A DNA stretch of 64,000 bases from Anisakis pegreffii (lineage: Eukaryota; Nematoda; Chromadorea; Rhabditida; Anisakidae): the NCBI GenBank assembly GCA_035041965.1, contig JAPYMA010001677.1, forward strand, positions 248,001 to 312,000, given 5' to 3'. A program made the translations under genes and the position numbers. The notes beneath the pieces were generated by a model. That model ran no database searches. It worked only from the letters and a program-made list of their open reading frames with translations, and was not told the origin of the DNA. Shown piece after piece: positions 40,101-50,709 of the stretch. Numbering within the stretch: position 1 is the first letter of the stretch; each line of letters opens with the position of its first letter.

Positions 40101-41797
40101 TGTTAGCGATGTCGACATATTTATTCGATTGTGGCGTCGTTATTTCATACTTATTAACTGTATTTCGTTTATAATGGAAGTATAAATATAGATAAGTGTA
40201 TGGTGATTGAAAGCTCTTTTCAAATTTGCATTTCATTGGAGGAATAATTTCACAGGAAACGGTTAGGTGAGTTCTTCCAAACGAAATACGATTGGGATTT
40301 GTTAGCGGCGCGAAGTATTTGGGCGTTCGGGCCGGATACTACGGGGCCGAATGTTTTGTTGGATGATACGCTGCCATCGGAAGTTGATAAGCAGTTGCTG
40401 GGCAGTGTACGTGAATCTCTCGTTCAAGGATTCCAGTGGGCCACTCGTGAAGGACCGTTGTGCGAAGAACGTTCGTTTTTCTGTGGAAATTTTTTTCACT
40501 TCTTGCATTTATGTGATTTGTTAGGCAGCTTGGTGAAGTTTCAAATGTGACGTAGTGAGTCGAATTTTGTGGTGAAATATTTTCAGCTATTCGCAATGTC
40601 AAATTCAAAATGTTGGATGCAGTGATTGCACAAGAGCCACTGTATAGAGGCGGTGGTCAGATAATTCCAACGGCAAGACGTTGCGCGTACTCGGCATTCT
40701 TGGTAAGGTTATGGTTTAGTTGTTGTTTGGTGCAGTAAGCGTCTCTCGAATCACTCACTCATACAGAATGTTCCTCAAAACGACAGTTGTGTAATATCTC
40801 TCCGAACTGATTCAATGTCAGTATGCTATAATATTTGCTGAAAACAGTAATTTTGTTTCAACCGAAATCTCTTCAGATGGCTACGCCACGTCTAATGGAG
40901 CCGTACTATTTTGTTGAAGTGACAGCGCCTGCGGATTGTGTTAGTTCAGTGTATACAGTATTGGCTAAACGACGTGGTCACGTGACCACAGATGCGCCAA
41001 TCCCGGGCTCACCACTCTACACGATAAAAGCGTATATTCCAGTGATTGACTCATTTGGATTTGAAACCGATCTGAGAACGCATACACAAGGACAAGCGTT
41101 TTGTTTATCGGTCTTCAGCCATTGGCAGGTCAACTTTTGTGATAATTTTCATTCTGATTTATTTTGTTCGCAGACTTAGTTCACTGCTTAATTGAGGCTG
41201 ACTGATGAGTCGTACAATCTCAAGCAAAATTAACCCATAAAAGACTATGGGAAATCAGTTTCGTCAGTGAAATTCCATTCTGTCAACTCACAGTTTGGAT
41301 GATATTTGGTTGGCACTATATACTGAACTGAGTGGTTCCATTTGTTTGGTTTTTTATTCACAAATCAGCGACTACTTATTAAAATCGCTGATTATGTCGC
41401 GGTCAAAATGTGTTGTAATATGATTAGCAGTTTGTACGGTTTGATTGTTTCGTATACTTTACAGAACGCAAAATATCTTTCAGTATTGTTGAAAAGTGAC
41501 TAGGAAACAGTACTATGTTGTGACATGTTTGAGTGAGCGGTCATCGCTTGCCGTGATAGTGTCCAAAATGATTGCTTTCGTTATTTTTAGATAGTGCCTG
41601 GTGATCCTTTGGATAAAAGTATTGTGATTCGACCTCTGGAGCTGCAGCCTGCTCCGCATTTAGCGCGTGAGTTCATGGTGAAGACACGTCGACGAAAGGG
41701 ATTGAGTGAGGACGTTTCAGTCAATAAATTCTTCGACGATCCTATGCTTTTGGAGTTGGCCAAACAACAGGATGTATTCAGTTATGCCAACTTCTAA
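34116..41797 (+). CDS. EFTUD2: U5 snRNP GTPase EFTUD2 / Snu114 (U5-116K)
   Basis: Complete, 23 exons, 3012 nt, about 1003 aa (human 972): 34116-34248, 34316-34339, 34484-34626, 35004-35099, 35201-35317, 35590-35782, 35910-35992, 36235-36401, 36903-37030, 37161-37315, 37470-37605, 37971-38098, 38315-38419, 38537-38625, 38760-38871, 39014-39121, 39303-39413, 39580-39686, 39766-39852, 40256-40470, 40587-40702, 40877-41128, 41591-41797. The EF-G-like GTPase drives spliceosome activation and disassembly with Brr2 and Prp8. It starts [19 protein letters not shown]; GTPase motifs are GHLHHGKTT, DTPGHVNF and NKID. Later blocks [19 protein letters not shown] and [13 protein letters not shown] match the family end to end. 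The acidic N-terminal insert is longer than in human and varies freely. Only the exon 1-3 joins rest on phase alone; the rest are fixed by homology. Confidence 0.97.
36669..36704. repeat. Perfect 16-bp inverted repeat in an EFTUD2 intron
   Basis: TTTTTCAGTTATGCAT (36669-36684) and ATGCATAACTGAAAAA (36689-36704) are exact reverse complements around the loop GCAA. The left arm contains an acceptor-like TTTTTCAG, which the hairpin would hide in the pre-mRNA. Confidence 0.85.
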
Positions 41798-43414
41798 ATG
41801 GCTTCGTAGTGTTACCGTTACTTCATAATATTTAAATCACATTACTGTTATCGTCATTTTATCGCTGCTGTTTCGTACCTCATCGTAATTGTCACTGGTA
41901 AATGCGCGATCAGTTTGAGGAACGATCCCACTCCCTAAAACTTGGCGACTATCGCTGAAGGGTATTTTCCTAAACGATTCCGCATTCATCTGTATTATCT
42001 GCAATTCATGCGAACTACTAATCCATCATCGAAATGTTTCGTATTTCAGCCCAAAAAACAGCTTCATTCAAGCCGTTGATACTTTTGTTGTTATTGTTAT
42101 TTGTATACGGGAATGACGATATGGCAAACAATTTAGTGTACGGTTTGGTTAATGTTCAGAAATGTTTTTTAGAGGGAGAGATGCACTCACTGAATGAACG
42201 ATTTAAAACTGAATATATCTCCATAGTTAAGTGATGGAGGGTACATCTTATTCACAGAACTATTTTGTGCTATTTAATTGATTTTCGATTTAGTTGATTA
42301 AATGAATCGTCGTTCAGCATGAATATTTAGATGACGTTGGTTATTTATTTAGTAAGAAAAATGTTGTATAACGGTTCTTTTTTTCATTTATTATCGCTGA
42401 ATTCTATTTTTTCGTAATGATCAATGTTTATGAAATCTTTATTTTTTGGACTTTTCTCGGCAAATTTTGGTTCGAGAAGCATGCAAATTTCACGTGTATT
42501 TATCATGCACTGAGATGTAATTTATATGCATTCAATTTTGTTCCGTGTTGCTGGAGAAATTGGTCATAGCATCGTTCAGTCTCTCATGAAAACAGTCATT
42601 TCGTCAGTGTTTTGACGGATTTAAGTGATCTGAGCAGTATCGCAAAAAAGAGAACTCAACCTGAGGTCAGCTCATGATTGAACTTTTGATTGTAGTCAAG
42701 TCTGAACTCGTCAAGGAAGTCATTAGTAAGGTGTTCATAAAGTGTCGTGAAAAGTGTGTAAAAGAAAACGAGGATGTACTTTTTGTCTGTGCAAGTTCGC
42801 TGAATAAGTGAAATGTTGGTGACGAGAATAAGAGTACGGTAGTGTTCCTGAAGCAATTCAATTGTAAGAATTTGTTTTTGGTGATTACCGTCAATATTAT
42901 TGTGTTGTTGTGGTGGTAACTGAACTGATGTTATGATCGGTTTGGATTTTTCGTTGTTGTTGTTTATTGTTGTTTTTAGTTATGAATGTTGTTCACATTC
43001 TACGATTCATTGTTTTGTTGTTGAATCACGTTATGGTTTGTCGATTAAATATTTTTTCAATCTTAGAAGTGATTAATTCGATTGCAACAAAACATTTGCC
43101 TTTTTCGTTCAATAATTTATAAGCAATGAGACATTCACTGGTTTTCCGTTCCCTAACGGAACTTCAGTTATACACTTAAGCGATCGAAATCGTTCTGTTA
43201 TTCTGGCGATATGAAAAATTAATATTTACTTTACACAAATTGATCCTTTTTTGAGAGTGAGAATACAAATGTATTATTTACAATTAATTGTACGTGATGA
43301 AAAATATGAATGAACGTCGTTCATCACGTTTTACTGTAAGTGACATTGTGTTTATCACATGATTTGATGTCATATTGCGTCGTCGTCTCATGACTAACTG
43401 ACTTCATGTTCCAT
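41798..43414. other. Intergenic, downstream of EFTUD2
   Basis: AT-rich, without supported coding exons. It includes GT-rich low-complexity DNA at 42895-42980 (TTGTTG runs) and a 9-bp inverted repeat, ACGTGATGA and TCATCACGT, at about 43292-43329. The minus-strand frames at 42656-42894 overlap each other in different frames and lack motifs. Confidence 0.4.
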
Positions 43415-43908
43415 TCACACCTTTACTTCATCTGAAAAGGAAAAAATTATGAAAAATTAACTTCAACGAACTGTTTACAATTCGTTTTGCGGAACAATAT
43501 GAGACATCCCTTCTGGACCGGTTTTCAGTTAGGAAAACAGCTAAAGTGAACTGATGAAAAGTTTAGAAGTTTCAAATTTTGAAAAAGCACACACTAAACT
43601 AAAATTATAACAATATGATAATAACAGAGTTACGGTTGAAGTGAATCGAAACGAAAACAAATGAAATGTAAGAAATTATAACAGTAGATGCGTATTACCT
43701 ATGGTTTCGAGCTGTGGCTTTTCGACGATGTTCTCTTTATTAACGGGTGGTGCCACATCGCTAGCATCAAAACTTTTTCGCATCGATGTTCTCCAAAAAC
43801 CACTCGCAATGCTCACGTCGTCTGCGTCTGCTTTCTCCTCCTTCAGACGACTGTGCTTCATTATTGAGGTTTTACTTCGACGGATCGAAACACGTCTCAC
43901 AACATCAG
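43415..43908 (-). CDS. Coding exons for a basic Ser-rich tail; separate gene or alternative VGLUT 3' end
   Basis: Exon 43908-43699 (acceptor AATTGTAG, donor GTAATA) reads DVVRRVSIRRSKTSIMKHSR then SGFWRTSMRKSFDASDVAPP. It joins in phase to 43431-43415, ending DEVKV and a stop. The long basic/Ser composition looks like a cytoplasmic tail with phosphorylation sites. The nearest gene on this strand is the VGLUT. A potential donor inside its last exon (at 44475/44474, GGTGAAC) would join to 43908 in phase, replacing the ordinary C-terminus. This is inference only; the exons may belong to an independent gene whose start I did not find. Confidence 0.4.
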
Positions 43909-44400
43909 CTACAATTCAATATTGATTACCATCATTTTAGGAGATTACAAATTTTGGCTCGTTATTTTCAGTAATTTTTCCGTGTCATCACAAAGAATCA
44001 TTCGTAGCGAATATTTTTCTCAAGTGTTGCTGAATCTGGCACACATAAACACAAACCGATAACTGATCATAAATATTGCTTGAAACGATCGGTTGAGTCC
44101 AATGAATTTATTCATATGCATTAGAGCATTGTCATTTCCGATACATTCGTGGCTACTACGTGAAAAGAAAACCCATAATAGAATTACAATTGTGCTCGAA
44201 AAATGTATAGTTCCTTCTGCTGCGATATCACTAAAAGCATTGTAGTCCGCACTTCCATGCGAATGTAATCCGTTTTGAGTTAGCCGCACTGACAGTCAGA
44301 TGTCTCACCCACTTTATGCACCATCAGCAACATTTTTTCTATTCATCGAAAAGTATCGCTGATAAAAATTCAGTGTAATCAAAGGTGATTCGAACAAAAA

Positions 44401-47400
44401 CTAACACAATCGTCGCACAATCTCCTGCATGCTCTGTTGTGGCTCCTCTTCTTTGGCCCATTCTTGCAGTTCACCGCTACCGAATATCAGAAATGTTACC
44501 AATCCAATAATATCAATACCCACCGCAATCAAAAATGAGATTCTCCACCCGATTATCACCCCCTGCAATGCGATTAATTACATTCGATCATCTCTCGTAA
44601 ATTATTCTTCAGTAAAATCAGTTGACTTCGTTTTGTGAGTTTTGCTTCGATGTAATGTCAATGCGTCTTTATTCTGACTTATTTTTGAGTAATTTTGTCG
44701 CAAATACTCATTCATAGTGAATATTTGAATATGCAGTTCCTAATGATGCAATTTACCTGGCTGTGAACGAGTTGTTCGAGAATCATTCCACTGACGCCAG
44801 CTAATGCACCAAGACCATTCGAGAAGCCCATAAGAATAGGAGCGTATCGTGGTGCGATATCGAAGTGATTCACATTGAAACCTACAAAGAAGAAATCCGT
44901 TTTTCGTTTGAAACTTTGCGCATCTTAAACTTACAGATTTTGCTTAATCAATAAAGATTTTGCAATTGAAGTGAATGTTTTGATTGATTTCAGCGAACAC
45001 CAAGGCTGATTGATAATGAAGCGTTGCTTTATGATAGCTGATTGAATTTCTCACAAAAGCGATTCGTTGCCATGAACAACTAATGAACTAACCAGCAATT
45101 GCAAAACCGCTACATCCACACGATATCACCAGTATAGTGATCGCTATTGTTGGATCTTGGATGAACGCTAAGCAGCACAAAAAAGTCGCTTCAGCTGCGA
45201 AACCTGAAATTGAATTTCTAAAAATTTGTGAACGATAAGTTGAGTATCTATCATTGATCACGAGCAGTCTGACAGTTGGTTGCTCGCACCTCTCTGAAAA
45301 CAGTCGAAATTGCCCTACTGATATGTCACAAGAAGTCAGCTGTGTCGAATATCACGTAAGGAATCAATATCATTGCGCGGAGTTATTTAGTTGTTGGCAT
45401 GAAAAAGCGAACCTATTGAATTGAACAGTCGTCTGGTAGCAATGGTTGATAGTTTTCCTGTGGAACGCAAATAATCAGCCATTTGACCGGAACACAGCAC
45501 AACTATAGCCATCAGAACATGAGGTAATGAACTGATAATACCGCCCTGGAAAAGTGAGAACATACTGATCGACATTCGATCGAAACTATCGTCGTCATAG
45601 GCACAAAAGCGATTCATTTCATTGACGCAATTTATGTGTCACGCAAAAAGTTAAATTGTGATTTGGACCGGATTTAAGGAAAAATGAGTAGAAACGGTGG
45701 GAATGAAGAGGTACAATCGAGAAATTAAACTTGAATGAAAGTACCCTCTATCATAAAAATTGCCACTCGAAAACCCAATGGAACTGCGAAACAACAAAGC
45801 GTGAGTATATTACACTGTGTATTTGAAGATGCAACACATCAGCCATGTAAGTCAGCTGATTTCCGAGAAGCAAGAAGAACGTCCACGAACGGCAAAACGT
45901 GCAAACCACTATTGCCCAATTGGGTAACGACAGGAAAATTTGTTTCCATGGGATTGTTGTCAACTGCAATCGAACTTTACAGTGAATGTTCACTAGATGC
46001 TTTCAATCGATGGTAGATTCGAACCGTAATGCAACTTCATAGTTTACAGTGCTTGTTTAATTTCGACACCGTCCTGATGAAAGTGTTCATGAATTTTGTG
46101 AATAATATTAATGCGCTGTTAATTGAGGCTAAAATCCAGGTAATAATATTAATTGAGGCTAAAACAACGTGCACGGAAACGCGAGCATTGTGGCCAGCAA
46201 CGTTACAAACGCTAGATAGCCTGGCCAGTCCAGGTAATTAATGCGCTGTATGTACGGTAAATGAGAACATGTGCTCAGTGAAATGCTCAAGTGAACATTG
46301 TTAACGATAAAGCGTGTGGCAAGTTGACATGCTTTCTACTATCTCAAAGTAATCAATTAATTTTAGCAGTATTGTTACGGAAAACTTTTCATTCAAAATC
46401 GCATTCTTTCGGTTTACTTAGCCAATATATCTCGGTCGACAGCAATTGAGTGAATGTTCTGAGGTGAACGTCAGATCAAAACTCAATAATTCTTCTAATA
46501 CTGTAACACTGACGGTGGCTGGCGACGAAGACACTTGTCCGACGTGTTCAATGATGTATCGGCGCTCACTTTCACTGATATTGCGACATTTCGCCGGTGT
46601 TGCTGCTGAGACACGCAACCAGAAAACTGTCCATATGATACCAGCGACACCTTCAACATTGCTGCTTTGTATTTTCTCTTGCTTAAACGAACTGCTACAT
46701 TCAAAATTCGATTCATCTTGACCAATTATTATTACCATTCACCTTCAATTCTAACTTATGATGTTCACTACATTCAGTCACGACGATAAAATCGTCATTG
46801 CATGTTGAATAATGCCCAAAATGAGAATCAAATCACACTCTCCTAACAATTATCTTCATCGAGCGGGACTGTTACTAACCGTAGAAATAGAAAGGCGCAG
46901 ACCAGTCAACAAACGAGACAAGATATGCGGATAACGGTAGTCCGGTCATAACGCCCAAATAACATCCTGTAAATGTGGTTGTTGCCAGTTTCGAGCGTTC
47001 CATCGGCGGCGCCCAATGACGCCAAACACCATGCATCGCCGGATAAGTCACTCCCTAGAACATAAGAAGTATTGTATTCAGTTCGTTCCGTATCGAGCAC
47101 AGTCATTGGACAAATCGTTGACTGATTCGGATATAATTTCGGAGTTAGATAAAGACCAATGTCGAGTGCTCACCAATGCAAGTCCTTGTGTCACTTGAAT
47201 CGCAATAACAACAGAATCGGTGATGGGATGGGCTTTAAATGCAATCGCCAGAAATATATTGAGTATAGATGTGATCAGTATCGATAAGCCGAATAATCTG
47301 CAACAAATTAATTACTCCAACGTTCAACAAGTCTGCTAAGTTATTCTCGAATTTACATTCGCTCACAAGGAGACAGACAAACGTAAAGTAACGATTTAAC

Positions 47401-50400
47401 TCAATGTCTTTTTATGGAACATGTCAATAACACGAAAAGTCAATGTCCTGAAGCTCATAAAACGTGTTTATTTGTTCCGGAAACTCATCCACGTTTGTTC
47501 CTTGATTAGTAAAAGAAAAACATAATATTGTTTGATCGAAATGAAGATTCGCATAATGTCATTGTTAGGAATTTTAAAAAAGTCGTTGTTCACAATTAGA
47601 GGTGCTTATTATCCGATAAATTCTAACTTATACTCATGGAAGGGTATCCATGCTAAGTGCAATGATCTTGAAACAAGCAGATAGTTTAACAACACTCAAA
47701 TGCGTACACATTCGGTGCAAATTTAGCAGCGAGCATGCCTCCTGGGATTTGTGTTAGCGCATAGCCATAGAAGAATGCACTCTCCATAATGCCGAGTTCG
47801 GTCGGTGTCCAGAAGAATTGTTGCGTCTGAAATTTTCACCTCAACATTATACACTTTCTCTTCTAAAAAACGTGTTCTTGCAAGCTGTATTCTTTCATCA
47901 TCCACTTTTTATTTCCGTGAAAATCAGTGAACTCACGAAATTATTGCCGTACGGATCGGTGAAATTGTTGATCATTCGTCCTTTGGCCGCTCCAAAATTG
48001 CAGCGAATTCCAAATGCGATAATCAGTCCCAAATTCGACATCAAAGCTATTTGCCATCGTTTCTTGCCAAGAAAACATGTTTCCTGCAGTAACGAAGTTC
48101 CATTGAATGGGGATTTTTTTGCACTTCGCATTAATTGTGCTAATCAGCTTCTTGATGTTTTGTGTTCGAAATGTCTGTCTTATTGTAAAGGGGAAGAAAG
48201 TAAATTTAAATGTGATAGGTGAAAATTTAGGGAATACTTATTGAATTTTCCCAATTGATTGATGAAAGTGCGAACGCAATGTTAATTTATAATGATATAG
48301 AATTGCTTGACAAATAACCTGATTTAGAAAGGGGGGAGGAGAAGGAACAGGATTCCGAAGTGAATGCTTCAAGAATCATGAAGCAGAAATGAGAGTTCAA
48401 AAAGTGCATGAATCTGTTGATTCAGCAATTGAGAAACGTGTTTAATCATTTTGATATAGTTACCTACGTCAAAATAATCCCTAATCAGCTGATTGTTTGC
48501 TCATTCGAATGTGATAATTATTGTTTCCACAATAATTTAGCCGAAATTGCTGAAGGTGAAAGTTATCGTATCACTCAGGTAGAAGGAGAGTATTCCTACT
48601 GTTACCCGTTTCTCAAGGCAAATGCTAAACCCATGACTTGTTTCGATTAGTATTTGAGTCAAAGAGAGCCTTATACGGCATTAAGCAATTGCATCAATTG
48701 ACTGAAAAAAATTTGTGCTGTTTCAAAGAGAGTTGAAATCTCAAAAATCTCCAAAATAAGTATTTCATAACGAACGAACCGGTTTCTCTGATAATGAATG
48801 AAGTTGTTCAACGTTTTCAGCTTTTCGACGCGTTACGGCACTGAAATGTCAAATAATCGCTTGAAAGTTTAATAAGTGAAATGTATCGTTAAAGGCATTT
48901 ATGCATGATTTTGTTTGGAATGTTCATGATAAAATATTATTGCTTCGAAGTGCTTCCGAATGAATCGACGGTGTGTTATCATTTTGAGAATTTAAAAAGC
49001 AATGTGCTGAAAGAAGTAAATTGCGAAAAGTTTGGTATTGTGTGGAACGAACTGACATACATAATTCGAATTGACAATTAATGCGATAATTTGTTCAATG
49101 ACCAGTTTTGATGATCACCCCAAAACATTTTTACACAATGCACAATCACCGAATCGGAATGTTTCCTTACATCGATTTTAGAAAATAGAGCTTCATAGAA
49201 TAATTCCGGCTAAGGCTGTTTTTCTTTCAGTCAACAAAACAACTCACTTGCAAATGAGATCACCCACTGATCCTGCTGTTTTGTTAGCCACGCGTTTAAG
49301 ATTATTTGTTCCACTCGAGAAAGTCGATTTAACCTTGCTAACGGCATCCTAAATTTGCTGAATTTATAGAAGAGAAAAAAAAGAAGCTTTTTTGGGAAGC
49401 AATAAACAATTTTCCAGAAATTTTTAATTCATTTTTCATACAATCAATTAGAGTTCGATTGTGTGTCATGTCTTTATTAGTCATGAAATAGTGCAAGGTG
49501 TTAATTTTGCAGTGACCGAATATGTCTGGTATAGGAGTTTGCAAGGCTGTAGGGGATCCGACAGAACAACTTCACAGGTACCTGATGTTCAGTTCGCATC
49601 AGTTTTATAGCATATTGCTGAATATTTAAGTAGGAATAATCCTTTTTTTTTGCAAAACATTGTCAGCGATTCACTCGAATTCATCACCGATGTTGACATT
49701 TTGTTTTAGTCCGTCGGTTAAACGTTCTCTGGACGTTGATGTTCATTTCAGATTAAAGTGCTATCCTCCGTACATTTCAACGAAAATATTTTGGTATGAT
49801 GAAAGCGAATTAATCAAATTGTTGATGAATACCCATATATATTTTGATGTTTAACAGAGCACCTGCATAGGAACGCACTTTTGATAAAATTAGTCAGCGT
49901 TCATGCGTTCATTGCATCATTCTGGTGACAACCCCAGTTTGAGGTCATTGTAAGTGCAGCTCTTCAATGACGTTAACCTTGATGCATTTCTATGCGCAGA
50001 ATATGTTACTGTGATCATTTTGGTGGAACCCTTTGCACTTCTATCCAGATGAGTTTATTTCAATCGCATTTAACTAACTGCTAGTCGATTGAATATGTGC
50101 ACGAAACGGCGAATGAACTTGACAAAGTCAGATATAATACAGAACAGTCAAATTCAACGTGTACAGTATAAACGTATTACACGCGTGGACAATTTAACAT
50201 CATCGGCTGCTAAAAATGAGGTCAAACTTCATGGATGAAACTTGTGGCTGAGGAAAATTATACGTGGATGTGCACTAGCACTTAAAATTCGTGCTTAATT
50301 GGATTTGAAGAGCATCGTGAAGATGTACTTGAGAAATATATTTGAAAAGAAAAATTGTCACGGTTCATTGTCAAGACTGCATACTAACTAAGATGACAGG

Positions 50401-50709
50401 ACGAACACAGCTAGAGAACACTGAACAAATCCGACACATATTCCAATATATGAAGGAACTGAACTTATAATCAAATGCCTCAACGTGTTTCACTCAACTT
50501 CTCGCACGAGCAGTCTCATTTCGGCAACGAAACTTGCCTCTGAATGCGACAATTTTCATGCTAAAACGACTCTAAGTTTGCGAAATGTTTACCGTTTGCA
50601 AAATGACTGAGGTGGTCAACTACGATTACATGCTAATTTAAGATGATGAAAGTGAAGGACTTACATGAGTCGGGAGCGGATTGCGTCCCTCGTCCGCAAA
50701 ATAAGACAT
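44401..50709 (-). CDS. Vesicular glutamate transporter-type SLC17 protein (EAT-4/VGLUT group)
   Basis: Complete, 12 exons joining in phase, about 526 aa: 50709-50665, 49348-49248, 48123-47937, 47826-47708, 47297-47174, 47054-46880, 46650-46502, 45963-45814, 45545-45413, 45203-45093, 44881-44757, 44562-44401. VGLUTs load glutamate into synaptic vesicles using the proton-pump potential. Diagnostic blocks: [104 protein letters not shown] and [11 protein letters not shown]. The N-terminus ([15 protein letters not shown], then [20 protein letters not shown]) is cytosolic and less conserved; its exons rest on phase and splice sites. Which of the nematode paralogues (eat-4 or vglu types) it is cannot be decided. 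Introns contain a short retroposon (46120-46236) and a cysteine-rich plus-strand frame (48489-48650). Confidence 0.92.
46107..46249. mobile_element. Short retroposon (117 bp) with 13-bp target duplication, in a VGLUT intron
   Basis: ATTAATGCGCTGT occurs at 46107-46119 and again at 46237-46249, bracketing a 117-bp insert. About 90 bp of the insert (from TGAGGCTAAAACAACG to CCAGGTAAT) match the element at 54.8 kb at roughly 90 percent or better by eye. It contains TGGCCAGCAACGTTACAAAC and a partial internal repeat of TAATTGAGGCTAAAA near its start, so it is a truncated or rearranged copy. The duplication length points to target-primed retroposition (SINE or LINE 3' end). Confidence 0.65.
48489..48650 (+). 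CDS. Cysteine-rich terminal exon-like frame inside a VGLUT intron
   Basis: After a plausible acceptor (CCCTAATCAG) the plus frame reads [20 protein letters not shown] then [20 protein letters not shown] and ends MTCFD before a stop. The Cys spacing suggests a small secreted domain. It lies opposite the VGLUT gene, in its second intron. No upstream exon was found and no family is recognised. Confidence 0.3.
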   Translation: MIVCSFECDNYCFHNNLAEIAEGESYRITQVEGEYSYCYPFLKANAKPMTCFD

